A DNA stretch of 64,000 nucleotides from contig NZ_PGGN01000001.1 in the NCBI RefSeq assembly GCF_003010935.1, forward strand, positions 1 to 64,000, in the 5' to 3' direction. The notes under the pieces were generated by a model. That model was not told where the DNA came from. It did no database searches and was given only the letters and a program-made list of their open reading frames with translations. Numbering within the stretch: position 1 is the first letter of the stretch; each line of letters starts with the position of its first letter. This DNA comes from Phyllobacterium endophyticum (GTDB taxonomy: Bacteria > Pseudomonadota > Alphaproteobacteria > Rhizobiales > Rhizobiaceae). Shown here in pieces: positions 16,956-26,058 of the stretch. The translations under genes were made by a program, and so were the position numbers.

Positions 16956-17654
16956 ATGGCCACCCAGCTTCTAATGCCAAAGGCAACGGCCGTCTGGCTT
17001 GTCGACAATACCGCGCTGTCATTCGATCAGATCGCTGCATTCTGCAAGCTGCATCCGCTCGAAGTGAAAGCAATTGCCGATGGCGAATCCGCACAGGGCA
17101 TCAAGGGCCTTGATCCGTTGATTACCGGCCAGTTGTCGCGCGAGGAGATTGCCAAGGGTGAGGCCGACATCAACTACAAGCTGAAGATCCTCGAGCCCAA
17201 GGTTCGCGTTCCGGAAACCAAGCGCAAGGGTCCCCGCTATACGCCATTGTCCAAGCGACAGGATCGCCCCAATGCCATTCTGTGGCTCGTGCGCAACCAT
17301 CCGGAATTGAAGGATGCGCAAATCTCGCGGCTTATCGGTACGACGAAATCCACCATCGAGCAGATTCGCAACCGCACTCACTGGAATTCGAACAATTTGC
17401 AGCCGATGGATCCGGTCACCCTAGGACTGTCCTCGCAGATCGACCTTGACATCGAGGTAGAGCGTTCCTCCCGAGGTCGGCCGGTACAACAGCCGGGCGA
17501 AGGCGGCGATACACTGCTTCCTGCATCTGCAACCGAAAACCTCGATGTCCAGCCGACAGTCCGCGAAGAAGACCAGGAGCTCGACGCCGACAAGGTATTT
17601 GCCAAGCTGTCGTCGCTCAAAGGCCGCCAGGAAGACGAAGACGAGCAGCAATAA
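16956..17654 (+). CDS. trcR: Cell-cycle transcriptional regulator TrcR (DUF1013)
   Basis: Protein of 232 residues. The ATG at 16956 (MATQLLMPKATAVWLVDNTA) is preceded by GAGAGGA. The DUF1013 domain spans about residues 1-165: LSFDQIAAFCKLHPLEVKAI, GPRYTPLSKRQDRPNAILWL, and a predicted DNA-binding helix LIGTTKSTIEQIRNRTHWN. The C-terminal 60 residues are acidic and disordered. TrcR acts in alphaproteobacterial cell-cycle control; that is from family knowledge. The upstream gap is shared with the PHO-box gene. Confidence 0.87.
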   Translation: MATQLLMPKATAVWLVDNTALSFDQIAAFCKLHPLEVKAIADGESAQGIKGLDPLITGQLSREEIAKGEADINYKLKILEPKVRVPETKRKGPRYTPLSKRQDRPNAILWLVRNHPELKDAQISRLIGTTKSTIEQIRNRTHWNSNNLQPMDPVTLGLSSQIDLDIEVERSSRGRPVQQPGEGGDTLLPASATENLDVQPTVREEDQELDADKVFAKLSSLKGRQEDEDEQQ

Positions 17655-17675
17655 GCTTCTGTAGGATCTAATATG

Positions 17676-17701
17676 AAGGCCCGGCACTTGCCGGGCTTTT
17701 T
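17676..17701 (+). terminator. Terminator of trcR
   Basis: GCCCGGC/GCCGGGC stem with a 4-base loop followed by TTTTT, 25 bases after the trcR stop; it also separates trcR from the convergent WYL gene. Confidence 0.92.
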
Positions 17702-18411
17702 CATGATGCGCGTGCCTTGGTATCGGGAGTTTCGCTCAGCTCGACGCGCCGATAGAAGTCGGCCAGCGTCTTGCCGCGTTCCTGCCGGAAAATCCTGTCG
17801 ATCTTCTCGACCTTCGCGATCCGGTCTATGCGGAATGTCCGGAAATCATTGCGCAGTTCACACCAGCTGATCAAGGTCCAAACTTTGCCCCAGAACCAGA
17901 GGCCGAGCGGCCGTATATGCCGGGCGCTCTCCTTGCCGTCCAGATCGGTATAGGTGATCGACAGGATGCGGCACTGTTCGGCAGCGTTCTCGGCAAGATC
18001 GATTAGAGCACGGTCGCTATCACTGATATTATAGCTCGTTGAATGAATATGCGTGTTCGTGATGCGCGGGCGCTCTTCCTTGGGCAGGACAGCACCGATC
18101 TTGATAATTGCTTCTTCGGCCGCACGGGCCATCGATGCACCGCCCCAAGCCGTGATAAGCCGCGCGCCCGCTACCAGCGCCACGACTTCGTCGCGCGTGA
18201 ACATCAGTGGCGGCAAATCGAAGCCTTCGCGCAGGATGTAACCAACGCCTGCTTCACCATCGATCGGCACACCGGTCGATTGCAGATCGGCGATATCGCG
18301 GTAGATGGTACGCTCCGAAACCTCAAGTTTCTCGGCCAACTGCCGCGCCGTTACCAGACGGCCGCCCCGCAGCTTCTGCACGATCTGAAAAAGCCGGTCA
18401 GCCCTGCGCAT
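17701..18411 (-). CDS. WYL-domain transcriptional regulator (YafY type)
   Basis: Protein of 236 residues beginning MRRADRLFQIVQKLRGGRLV at the ATG at 18411, inside the end of the upstream DJ-1 gene (14-base overlap). An N-terminal HTH_11 domain (LAEKLEVSERTIYRDIADLQ) is followed by a wing GEAGVGYILREGF. The C-terminal WYL region covers about 135-225 (ITYTDLDGKESARHIRPLGL, FRTFRIDRI). WYL proteins sense small ligands or nucleic-acid fragments. The tight overlap suggests it regulates its own DJ-1 partner. Confidence 0.9.
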   Translation of the reverse strand: MRRADRLFQIVQKLRGGRLVTARQLAEKLEVSERTIYRDIADLQSTGVPIDGEAGVGYILREGFDLPPLMFTRDEVVALVAGARLITAWGGASMARAAEEAIIKIGAVLPKEERPRITNTHIHSTSYNISDSDRALIDLAENAAEQCRILSITYTDLDGKESARHIRPLGLWFWGKVWTLISWCELRNDFRTFRIDRIAKVEKIDRIFRQERGKTLADFYRRVELSETPDTKARAS

Positions 18412-19009
18412 TGTCAAGCCTGTACTCTCGAGCAATGAATTCGCGCATCTCCGCAACGTGCGCGGCTTTCTCGGGATAGAGAGCTTCAAGGAAATTCGTC
18501 GTGAATGTGCCTGGTGCAGATCCTGGAGCACTGACAATATGCGCGTCCCGAACCGCATGCGGCACATCCTGATAGAGCGAAGAACCTGGATAGGTGCCGA
18601 TCTTCGATTCAATCCATCCGGCGCCATTGCTGGTATGTTTACGTCCCTCAAACAGCCCCGCGCGCGCCAACGCCAACGTTCCGCCGCATATGCCGCCAAC
18701 GATACCACCCCTTGCCAGCGTCGTGCTCAACAAAGGCGCAATGTCAGGAGCGTCCTCGCTCGGCCAAGTCTCGGCACCAATAACTGCCACGGCATCCAGA
18801 TCGCCATTATCTTCCGGCGCTACACCGCGATCCGGCATGAGTTTGAGACCACCGATGGATTTGACCGGACCACCGGTCGATGGCGAGAGCGCAAACGTAC
18901 GTGCGCCGAACCAGTCGACCGCGGACCCGGAAAGCAGGCCGAACTCCCAATCGGCAAATTTGTCGACAAAGACAAAGCCGATGGTCTTTTTCTGTTCCAT
19001 GCGTGTCAC
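18398..19009 (-). CDS. DJ-1/PfpI-family protein
   Basis: Protein of 203 residues with the glutamine-amidotransferase-like fold. The nucleophile elbow is IVGGICGGTLALARAG, with the reactive Cys, and an acidic residue sits early (DKFADWEF). The AGGAGG favours GTG at 19009; ATG at 19000 is an alternative. Members act as glyoxalases, deglycases, chaperones or proteases, and I cannot choose. It is the first gene of a pair with the WYL regulator. Confidence 0.88.
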   Translation of the reverse strand: MTRMEQKKTIGFVFVDKFADWEFGLLSGSAVDWFGARTFALSPSTGGPVKSIGGLKLMPDRGVAPEDNGDLDAVAVIGAETWPSEDAPDIAPLLSTTLARGGIVGGICGGTLALARAGLFEGRKHTSNGAGWIESKIGTYPGSSLYQDVPHAVRDAHIVSAPGSAPGTFTTNFLEALYPEKAAHVAEMREFIAREYRLDNAQG

Positions 19010-19028
19010 TCCCCTCCTGCTTTTTATC

Positions 19029-19328
19029 CTAACACTCTAGGCCGAAGTGGCCGGATTTGCTGACTTTTCGCGACTCCCGGCCCCTTGGCCATCCAATCTG
19101 CCAGGGAGCAAGGTCGGAACTGGCGCTATCTGCGCCAGCCTCCGATTTTCTCACTCTTGCGCGGTGTGAAAGACGTTCAGCATAGGCGTCAGGCCAACCG
19201 ATATCCTTAAGAACGTAATCGGGTAGGGTATTGATATGCCGCTCCGTACGCAATTCATCACGATACGCCACGAACTCCGAAAACAATCGCCTGAACGTGC
19301 GAACAATGCCAAAATCAACGTAAGTCAT
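19029..19328 (-). CDS. DUF1127 (YjiS-like) small protein
   Basis: Protein of 99 residues. The DUF1127 core is RTERHINTLPDYVLKDIGWP (about residues 28-48), a short Arg-rich motif found in many alphaproteobacteria and linked in some species to phosphate, RNA or stress responses. It is longer than the usual 45-70 residues: the last 50 are Ser/Arg-rich and unlike the family. GGAG lies eight bases before the ATG but is inside a 7-bp stem. The frame could end in a fused or recently extended tail. Confidence 0.82.
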   Translation of the reverse strand: MTYVDFGIVRTFRRLFSEFVAYRDELRTERHINTLPDYVLKDIGWPDAYAERLSHRARVRKSEAGADSASSDLAPWQIGWPRGRESRKVSKSGHFGLEC

Positions 19329-19333
19329 AACCC

Positions 19334-19357
19334 TGTCTCCTTTTGACTACGGAGACA
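19334..19357 (-). promoter_or_regulatory. Stem that buries the DUF1127 ribosome-binding site
   Basis: On the minus strand TGTCTCC pairs with GGAGACA across a 10-base loop. The 3' arm contains the GGAG that serves the ATG at 19328. Folding would hide the site, as in an RNA thermometer or an attenuator opened by a protein or small RNA. Confidence 0.5.
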
Positions 19358-19370
19358 CTATCGCATACCC

Positions 19371-19394
19371 CTCCTGACAACCTTCTGTCAGGAG
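19371..19394 (-). terminator. Hairpin after prpE
   Basis: A 9-bp perfect stem (CTCCTGACA/TGTCAGGAG) with a 6-base loop, 18 bases after the prpE stop. It lacks a T-run, so termination is only possible. Confidence 0.45.
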
Positions 19395-19411
19395 CATGTC
19401 ATGAGGTCCTA

Positions 19412-21319
19412 TTAGTTTCTAACGCCGATGCCGTGACTGTTGAGGACCACCTTGATCTCGTCGAGGATCGCGGGATCGTCGATCGTGGCAGGCATGTTCC
19501 ATACCTCCTCGTCGGCAATCTTCTGCATTGTGCCTCGAAGTATTTTGCCGGAGCGCGTTTTTGGCAGACGTTTTACCGTCAGTGCCGTCTTGAAAGCCGC
19601 GATCGGTCCGATCTTCTCACGAATTAGCGCGACGCAATCGCGTTCGATCTCAAGCTCGTTACGCGTCACGCCGGATTTCAGCACGATAAACCCGCAGGGC
19701 ACCTGCCCTTTCAGATGGTCGGAGATGCCGATCACGGCACATTCGGCTACATCCGGGTGACTAGAGAGCACCTCTTCCATTGCTCCGGTCGAGAGCCGGT
19801 GGCCGGCAACATTGATGATATCGTCCGTGCGGCTCATGATGTAGATGTAGCCGTCTTCATCGATGATTCCCGCATCGGCTGTCTTGTAGTAGCCGGGAAA
19901 CTCCGTGATGTATGCCTCACGAAAGCGCTGGTCGGCATTCCATAGAGTCGGCAGGCAAGCTGGGGGCAGCGGCAGTTTCACGACGATATTGCCGAGTTCA
20001 CCTCGCTTCACCGGATGCCCCGCGTCATCGAGCACCTGCACGTCATAGCCCGGCATCGGCACCGTCGGTGAGCCGTATTTGACCGGCAGCATTCCCAGTC
20101 CGGCGGGATTGGCCGCCATCGGCCAGCCACTTTCGGTCTGCCACCAATGATCGATTACCGGGACGCCGAGCTTCTCCTCCGCCCATTTGATTGTATCCGT
20201 GTCGGCACGTTCGCCGGCAAGGAACAGATACTTCAGCGACGATAGATCGTATTTGCCTATGAACTCGCCCTTGGGGTCTTCTTTTTTGATGGCGCGGAAA
20301 GCGGTCGGAGCGGTGAATAACACCCGGACCTTGTGTTCCGACACGACCCGCCAGAATGCGCCTGCATCGAGCGTACCGACGGGTTTCCCCTCGTAGAGAA
20401 TGCTTGTAGCGCCGATGAATAGCGGTGCATAGGCGATATAGGAATGGCCCACCGCCCATCCTATGTCCGACGCTGCCCAGAACACGTCGCCCGGCCTTGT
20501 GTCGTAAATCGCACCCATGGACCATGCGAGCGCTACGAGATGCCCGCCATTGTCACGCACAACTCCCTTGGGCTGTCCGGTCGTGCCAGAAGTATAGAGG
20601 ATGTACAGCGGATCCGTTGCCTTCAGCGCGGCGCACGGCACCTTGCGTCCTGCCGCGGCGTTGACGGCTTGCGCATAGTCCAAATCGCGGCCCTCGACGA
20701 GCTCGTGCGGTTGTTGCGGACGAATGAGAATCAGACAGGCGCTGACTTTGTGTGTGGCTTGCTCGATCGCCTTGTCGAGCATTGGCCTGTAGGCGACCAC
20801 TCGTCCCGGTTCCAGCCCGCAGGAGGTCGCAATGATCATTACCGGCCTGGCGTCATCGATGCGGGTTGCCAGTTCATGCGCAGCGAAACCGCCAAATACC
20901 ACGGAATGTACGGCGCCTATGCGAGCGCAGGCGAGCATAGCCACAACGGCTTCCGGCACCATCGCCATGTAGATGATTATACGATCACCCTTTTTGACGC
21001 CTTTGTCTGTCAGAACGGCAGCCAGAGCATTGATGTCGTTCAATAGCCCGCCGTAAGTGATCTTGCGTTGGCTGCCCGTCACTGCACTATCATGAACAAG
21101 CGCAAGCTGTTCACCGCGCCCCTGCGCCACATGACGATCCACGGCATTGTAGCAAGTGTTGCACTCGGCGCCCGCATACCAGCGGCCGTAGGGGCCGTCA
21201 TTTGCGTCGAAAACCTTCTCCCACGGCCGAAGCCAATCGATTGCTACTGCGGCATGGGCCCAAAATGCCTCCGGGTCGGATTTCCAATCCCGATAGACCT
21301 CTTCGTAACGTGATATCAT
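19412..21319 (-). CDS. prpE: Propionyl-CoA synthetase
   Basis: Protein of 635 residues of the acyl-CoA synthetase (ANL) family. The AMP-binding signature is YILYTSGTTGQPKGV, the adenylation core ends WWQTESGWPM and GYYKTADAG, and the catalytic Lys is in LPKTRSGKILRG. The start MISRYEEVYRDWKSDPEAFW matches PrpE-type enzymes more than acetyl-CoA synthetase. It activates propionate (possibly acetate as well) with ATP and CoA. A small membrane-protein gene is divergent at 21443. Distinguishing propionyl from acetyl specificity by eye is tentative. Confidence 0.87.
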   Translation of the reverse strand: MISRYEEVYRDWKSDPEAFWAHAAVAIDWLRPWEKVFDANDGPYGRWYAGAECNTCYNAVDRHVAQGRGEQLALVHDSAVTGSQRKITYGGLLNDINALAAVLTDKGVKKGDRIIIYMAMVPEAVVAMLACARIGAVHSVVFGGFAAHELATRIDDARPVMIIATSCGLEPGRVVAYRPMLDKAIEQATHKVSACLILIRPQQPHELVEGRDLDYAQAVNAAAGRKVPCAALKATDPLYILYTSGTTGQPKGVVRDNGGHLVALAWSMGAIYDTRPGDVFWAASDIGWAVGHSYIAYAPLFIGATSILYEGKPVGTLDAGAFWRVVSEHKVRVLFTAPTAFRAIKKEDPKGEFIGKYDLSSLKYLFLAGERADTDTIKWAEEKLGVPVIDHWWQTESGWPMAANPAGLGMLPVKYGSPTVPMPGYDVQVLDDAGHPVKRGELGNIVVKLPLPPACLPTLWNADQRFREAYITEFPGYYKTADAGIIDEDGYIYIMSRTDDIINVAGHRLSTGAMEEVLSSHPDVAECAVIGISDHLKGQVPCGFIVLKSGVTRNELEIERDCVALIREKIGPIAAFKTALTVKRLPKTRSGKILRGTMQKIADEEVWNMPATIDDPAILDEIKVVLNSHGIGVRN

Positions 21320-21442
21320 GCATTGCCTCCCGGCTCAGAGCATCCCTAATAGCGGCGCCAGAGTCAAAGGCGGAATTGACAATTCCAACCGGATCGACCA
21401 CTGCTCAATCTCTCCGACCGTTCGTGCAGGCATACTGGCAAA

Positions 21443-21604
21443 ATGACGAAGATCCTGCCGTTCGTACTGATCTTGATGATGGCGCTTCACATCGTAAGGC
21501 CGCTCGGTTGGCCGGGGTTGAAGAAGCGCGGTGATTTCTGGAAGATCGCCGTGGGGGCACTGCTGGCGATGTTCATCGTTGGCGTAATGCGTCATGCGGG
21601 TTAG
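21443..21604 (+). CDS. Small membrane protein of 53 residues
   Basis: It reads MTKILPFVLILMMALHIVRP, a short basic loop GLPGLKKR-like, then a second hydrophobic helix KIAVGALLAMFIVGVMRHAG. I recall similar proteins in rhizobia, which gives moderate support. Two transmembrane helices are likely. The TAG at 21602-21604 overlaps the stop of the convergent GDSL gene by three bases. The Shine-Dalgarno sequence is weak. Function unknown. Confidence 0.6.
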   Translation: MTKILPFVLILMMALHIVRPLGWPGLKKRGDFWKIAVGALLAMFIVGVMRHAG

Positions 21605-22350
21605 GAGATCACCCGGCCATCTTCCGTATCCGGCAGGTTGAGCACATAAGGCACAAGATGTTTTGCCCAAGCGTCGTATCCTAACGCCGAGGCATGGAAT
21701 CCGTCACTGGAAAATCCTTCCGGCCCCTCTACTGGAAGACGTGTTGCGGGCGTCGCCATACGTTCACGGCATAGCCGCTCACCCAGCCTGTTGATCGCAT
21801 CCGCACGTGCCTCAAGGATGCGGCCGAGCAATGGCGGCATGGCTGGCATGTCGCGAAAATCGATCACCTTGGACCATACTATATGAGCCTCGGGCCATTT
21901 TGCTTTCAGTGCATAGAGCAATCCGCCAAACTCACGTTTGAATCGCGGCAACGAATGGAAGTTCTTGGCATCGTTCGTGCCAACGGCAAGGACAATATGA
22001 GTCCAGAAGCCGCGCTCCAGATTGGGAACGACGTGATCGCGCAATTGCCCCGACGTGGCGGAATTAAAACCAGCAGCACGCCAGATGATCTTGCGCCCAG
22101 TCCGCCCCTGCAGGTGCACGGCAAGCCGCACGCACAATCCCTGCCAGGCGTCGGTCGTGCCGACCCCCACCGCCGAGGAATCCCCTAGTACAAGCAACCT
22201 GATTGCCGGATCCTTACCTGCAATCTCGCCGGTCGGAAGACCGCCGGGTGGAAGCATTCGCTCCGTCCTCAATCGCACGCCGACACCTTGCCAGGCATAG
22301 ACCGGGTAGAGCAGCCAACTGACAAGCGGATGAATAGGCGAAAATTTCAT
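21601..22350 (-). CDS. SGNH/GDSL-family hydrolase
   Basis: Protein of 249 residues from the ATG at 22350 (MKFSPIHPLVSWLLYPVYAW), with a single N-terminal hydrophobic segment that may anchor it. Block I is LLVLGDSSAVGVG with the nucleophile Ser, block III is VLAVGTNDAKN, and block V is DGFHASALGYDAW with the catalytic Asp and His. GGGAGG lies some distance upstream; an ATG at 22380 is an alternative start. It is likely an esterase or lipase; the substrate is unknown. Confidence 0.87.
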   Translation of the reverse strand: MKFSPIHPLVSWLLYPVYAWQGVGVRLRTERMLPPGGLPTGEIAGKDPAIRLLVLGDSSAVGVGTTDAWQGLCVRLAVHLQGRTGRKIIWRAAGFNSATSGQLRDHVVPNLERGFWTHIVLAVGTNDAKNFHSLPRFKREFGGLLYALKAKWPEAHIVWSKVIDFRDMPAMPPLLGRILEARADAINRLGERLCRERMATPATRLPVEGPEGFSSDGFHASALGYDAWAKHLVPYVLNLPDTEDGRVIS

Positions 22351-22471
22351 TAGCAGGCAAATACCTCCCTTGCTATTCATGCATTCGCCTGAATGCATGA
22401 ACGCTACAATAACATACTGGATTTCCACGCATAAATGTTTCCGCTGTGAATCACGGCGGGCAAATGCGCGC

Positions 22472-22502
22472 AAAAAACCCGGACTGATTCCACAGCCCGG
22501 GC
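22472..22502 (-). terminator. Terminator of the fba gene
   Basis: Read on the minus strand, CCCGG and CCGGG pair across an interrupted loop and are followed by six T residues. It lies about 30 bases after the fba stop. Confidence 0.75.
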
Positions 22503-22532
22503 CCATGAGATACGCTTTTGAATAAAAAACGC

Positions 22533-23558
22533 TTAAGCTGCTTGCTCGAGATCCTTTTTCCATCCACCTGTTGCGGCAAGACTGTTCATCCTCGCACGGT
22601 GGATAAAGGCGCGCTGGCCCGCCGCAACGTTTTCCGGTTTGCCATTCCAGGCGCCCAGAGCAGCCGCTTGTAGTGCACGGCCGTAGGAGAACGAGAGCTT
22701 CCATGGCAACGTATGACCGGCATTCATCGCGGAAAGGTGCGCCGTAGCTTCTTCGTCATTCTGGCCGCCAGACAGGAAGGTGATGCCCGGAACAGCTGAA
22801 GGTACTGTTGATTTCAACAGCCGCACGGTTTGTTCGGCCACCTGCTCAACCGAAGCCCTGCGGGCATTCTTGCCGTCGATCACCATATTGGGCTTCAAGA
22901 TCATGCCTTCCAGCACAACACGCGCATCATAGAGCTCATCGAAAACCGTCTTCAGAACCCATTGCGTAACTTCGTAGCAGCGCTCGATCGAATGGGTGGC
23001 GGGCTTGCCGTCCATCAGAACTTCCGGCTCGACGATAGGCACGATACCTTGTTCCTGACAGAGCGCTGCATAGCGAGCAAGCGCCTGTGCATTCTGTTTG
23101 ACTGCACCCCAGGTCGGAATCCCATCCGCAATCCCGATGACGCCGCGCCACTTGGCGAAACGTGCGCCGAGCCGATAGTACTCGCCAAGCCGCTCCCGCA
23201 ACCCGTCCAGACCTTCGGTGATCGTTTCATCAGGGAAGCCCGCTAGCGGCTTCGCACCGGCGTCGACCTTGATACCTGGTATACATCCAGCGTTCTGAAG
23301 GATTGTCACGAAGGGCGTTCCATCCTTGGCATTCTGGCGAATGGTTTCGTCATAAAGAATGACCCCGGAGATGAAATCCTTCATCGCCTCATCAGAACGG
23401 AACAGCATCTCGCGATAGTCCCGCCGGCTGTCGGCTGTCGATTCAAGTCCTATCGTATCGAAACGCTTCTTGATTGTTCCCGTGCTCTCATCAGCAGCAA
23501 GCAATCCCTTGCCATCGGCAACCATTGCAATCGCGATATCTTCCAGGCGTTCGCTCAT
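22533..23558 (-). CDS. fba: Class I fructose-bisphosphate aldolase
   Basis: Protein of 341 residues from the ATG at 23558 (MSERLEDIAIAMVADGKGLL); GGAG is about 11 bases upstream. It splits fructose-1,6-bisphosphate to dihydroxyacetone phosphate and glyceraldehyde-3-phosphate. Class I features are ADESTGTIKKRF, the EPEVLMDG acid segment, the Schiff-base Lys in GMILKPNMV, and LSGGQ near the end. No metal-binding class II motif is present. It is last in the tkt-gap-pgk-fba line. Confidence 0.95.
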   Translation of the reverse strand: MSERLEDIAIAMVADGKGLLAADESTGTIKKRFDTIGLESTADSRRDYREMLFRSDEAMKDFISGVILYDETIRQNAKDGTPFVTILQNAGCIPGIKVDAGAKPLAGFPDETITEGLDGLRERLGEYYRLGARFAKWRGVIGIADGIPTWGAVKQNAQALARYAALCQEQGIVPIVEPEVLMDGKPATHSIERCYEVTQWVLKTVFDELYDARVVLEGMILKPNMVIDGKNARRASVEQVAEQTVRLLKSTVPSAVPGITFLSGGQNDEEATAHLSAMNAGHTLPWKLSFSYGRALQAAALGAWNGKPENVAAGQRAFIHRARMNSLAATGGWKKDLEQAA

Positions 23559-23643
23559 TAGTTGTACAACTCCATTTTCCCACATCGTGGGCCATAGCAG
23601 AAGCAACCGACAAACGGAACTATACACCAACTTATTGAAACGA

Positions 23644-23658
23644 TTGAAATTTTTTCAA
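23644..23658. repeat. Short palindrome upstream of fba
   Basis: TTGAAA and TTTCAA face each other around TTT, in the gap between pgk and fba. A TATAGT sequence lies nearer the fba start on the same strand, so this may be part of a separate fba promoter or a repressor site. I have no more evidence than position. Confidence 0.3.
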
Positions 23659-23699
23659 CCGATTTAACGCGATAACATTTTCTGTTGTTCGTTAATCGT

Positions 23700-24896
23700 C
23701 TACCGCTTCCTTAAAGCGTCGACGCCCGGGAGGGGTTTGCCCTCCATCCATTCGAGAAACGCGCCGCCCGCCGTCGACACGTAACTGAAATCGTCTGCAA
23801 CGCCCGCGTGATTGAGAGCTGCAACGGTATCGCCGCCGCCGGCAACCGAGACGAGGTGGCCCGCTTTTGTCCGCTCCGCCACATGACGCGCAGCGGCAAC
23901 CGTCGCCCGATCGAACGGGTGCAATTCGAAAGCGCCAAGCGGTCCATTCCACACCAGTGTGGAAGCATCGTCGATCGCACCCTTGATGCGCTCGATTGAT
24001 TGAGGACCGACGTCGAGGATCATTCCGTCATCGGGAATAGCATCAAGACCATAGGCGTGGAACGGTGCATTGGCCTCAAAATGCCAGGCAACGATTGCAT
24101 CGACAGGTAGGATGATCGTGCAATTGGCGGCATTTGCTTTCGCCATAATTTCGCGGGCTGTACTGGCGAGATCGTGCTCACACAGCGATTTGCCGACCTT
24201 CACCCCTTGGGCAGCAAGAAACGTATTGGCCATACCGCCACCGATAACCAGCGCATCGACCTTTTGGACGAGGTTACCCAGAAGTTCGAGCTTGGACGAG
24301 ACCTTGGCACCGCCGACAATTGCGACCACCGGACGCTTTGGATTGCCAAGTCCTTTTTCCAGCGCCTGCAGTTCGGCCTGCATCGTACGGCCGGCATAGG
24401 CGGGAAGCCGTCTTGCAAGTCCTTCCGTGGAGGCATGGGCGCGGTGCGCAGCTGAGAACGCGTCATTGACATAGATATCGCCAAGCGTAGCCAAAGCTTC
24501 CACATGGGCTTGGTCGTTCCTTTCCTCGCCCTTGTGAAACCGCGTATTTTCCAGCAGAAGTATATCGCCATTTTCGAGCTTGGCGGCCGCGTCCGCAGCA
24601 GCCGCTCCAATGCTGTCTTCAGCGAATTGGACATTGTGTCCGATGACCTTCGACACCGCCTGTGCTATCGGCTTCAGCGAGAATTCAGGCGCAGGACCAC
24701 CTTTCGGCCGCCCGAAATGCGCCAGTAGAATGACTTTGGCGCCTTTCTTCGACAATTCAAGAATGGTTGGTGCTATCCGGTCGATACGCGTTGCATCGGT
24801 GACTTCCCCATTTGCAACCGGAACATTCAGGTCGACGCGTACAAGCACGCGTTTCCCGGTGACATCGGCATCATCTAACGTCTTGAAAACAGTCAT
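23700..24896 (-). CDS. pgk: Phosphoglycerate kinase
   Basis: Protein of 398 residues, full length. It makes ATP from 1,3-bisphosphoglycerate and ADP. The signature [19 protein letters not shown] is intact, substrate basic residues are in [11 protein letters not shown], and the nucleotide domain ends [14 protein letters not shown]. It follows gap, with a 96-base gap holding a hairpin, and precedes fba. Confidence 0.97.
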   Translation of the reverse strand: MTVFKTLDDADVTGKRVLVRVDLNVPVANGEVTDATRIDRIAPTILELSKKGAKVILLAHFGRPKGGPAPEFSLKPIAQAVSKVIGHNVQFAEDSIGAAAADAAAKLENGDILLLENTRFHKGEERNDQAHVEALATLGDIYVNDAFSAAHRAHASTEGLARRLPAYAGRTMQAELQALEKGLGNPKRPVVAIVGGAKVSSKLELLGNLVQKVDALVIGGGMANTFLAAQGVKVGKSLCEHDLASTAREIMAKANAANCTIILPVDAIVAWHFEANAPFHAYGLDAIPDDGMILDVGPQSIERIKGAIDDASTLVWNGPLGAFELHPFDRATVAAARHVAERTKAGHLVSVAGGGDTVAALNHAGVADDFSYVSTAGGAFLEWMEGKPLPGVDALRKR

Positions 24897-24934
24897 GGTC
24901 GCACCTCGCCTGATAGTCGTAGCATCTCGGGCCC

Positions 24935-24968
24935 GCGATTATCTCCCCCGTACGGGAAAGATAATTCG
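24935..24968 (-). repeat. Imperfect hairpin between gap and pgk
   Basis: ATTATCT (24938-24944) pairs with AGATAAT (24959-24965), and the centre holds the self-complementary CCCGTACGGG, with a 2-base mismatch between. It lacks a T-run. In bacterial gap-pgk operons such stems can protect the upstream message, so unequal gap and pgk levels are possible (inference). Confidence 0.45.
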
Positions 24969-24992
24969 CATCGGGCTGCGCAAATATGATTC

Positions 24993-26000
24993 TTAAATCA
25001 CTTTGCCGAAAGCGACGGCCGTATCGGCCATACGGTTCGAGAAGCCCCACTCGTTGTCATACCAGGACAGTATCCGCACGAAAGTGCCGTCCATGACCTT
25101 GGTTTGATCCATGTGGAAGATCGAGGAATGAGAGTCGTGATTGAAGTCGATCGAGACATTTGGCTCGTTGGTATATCCGAGTATGCCCTTAAGCTTGCCG
25201 TCGGACGCCGACTTGATGGCATCATTGATTTCGGCAACCGTCGTGGTGCGCTTGGCGATGAATTTGAAATCCACTACGGAGACATTGGGTGTCGGAACGC
25301 GGATTGCGGTGCCGTCGAGCTTGCCATTGAGTTCCGGCAGAACGAGACCAACGGCCTTGGCAGCGCCCGTCGACGTCGGGATCATCGAGAGCGCGGCAGC
25401 GCGTCCGCGATAGAGATCCTTGTGCATTGTATCGAGCGTCGGCTGGTCGCCTGTGTAGCTGTGAATGGTTGTCATGAAGCCTTTTTCGATGCCTACGGCT
25501 TCGTTGAGGATGTAGGCAACCGGGGCAAGACAGTTCGTCGTGCAGGAAGCGTTGGAGATGACCATATGGTCTTTGGTCAGCTTGTGATCATTGACGCCGA
25601 AGACGACTGTCAGGTCGGCACCGTCAGCAGGTGCCGAAACGATGACCCGCTTCGCGCCGGCTTCCAGATGAGCAGCGGCCTTGTCGCGCGCAGTGAAGAT
25701 GCCGGTGCACTCAAGCGCGATATCGACGTTCAATTCTTTCCAGGGCAATTCAACCGGATTTCGCACAGCGGTGACCTTGATCGGTCCGCGCCCAACATTG
25801 ATCGTGTCTCCATCAACCGTCACGGTTCCCGGAAACCGGCCATGAACGCTGTCATAGCGCATCAAATGGGCATTGGTCTCGACCGGACCTAGATCATTGA
25901 TCGCCACGACTTCTATGTCGGTACGGCCAGATTCCACAATGGCGCGAAGAACGTTGCGGCCGATGCGGCCGAATCCGTTGATTGCAACGCGAACTGTCAT
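24993..26000 (-). CDS. gap: Glyceraldehyde-3-phosphate dehydrogenase
   Basis: Protein of 335 residues. It oxidises glyceraldehyde-3-phosphate with NAD and phosphate. The dinucleotide fold starts [16 protein letters not shown], and the acidic residue in VVAINDLGP favours NAD over NADP. The active site is [12 protein letters not shown] with the catalytic Cys. The C-terminal domain has [11 protein letters not shown]. It lies between tkt and pgk in one transcription direction. Confidence 0.97.
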   Translation of the reverse strand: MTVRVAINGFGRIGRNVLRAIVESGRTDIEVVAINDLGPVETNAHLMRYDSVHGRFPGTVTVDGDTINVGRGPIKVTAVRNPVELPWKELNVDIALECTGIFTARDKAAAHLEAGAKRVIVSAPADGADLTVVFGVNDHKLTKDHMVISNASCTTNCLAPVAYILNEAVGIEKGFMTTIHSYTGDQPTLDTMHKDLYRGRAAALSMIPTSTGAAKAVGLVLPELNGKLDGTAIRVPTPNVSVVDFKFIAKRTTTVAEINDAIKSASDGKLKGILGYTNEPNVSIDFNHDSHSSIFHMDQTKVMDGTFVRILSWYDNEWGFSNRMADTAVAFGKVI

Positions 26001-26058
26001 TTGTATTGTCTCCCTGGGTTTTGGGGCCCTTGAACGAATTATGCAGGAATTGGCTGGA

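Noticed and set aside
19029-19180. Frameshift in the C-terminal half of DUF1127
   Set aside because: The tail differs from the family, but the frame stays open to a normal stop and no alternative frame restores a family motif.
25104-25892. Plus-strand frame of 262 codons opposite gap
   Set aside because: It is a shadow of a highly conserved gene with strong codon bias.
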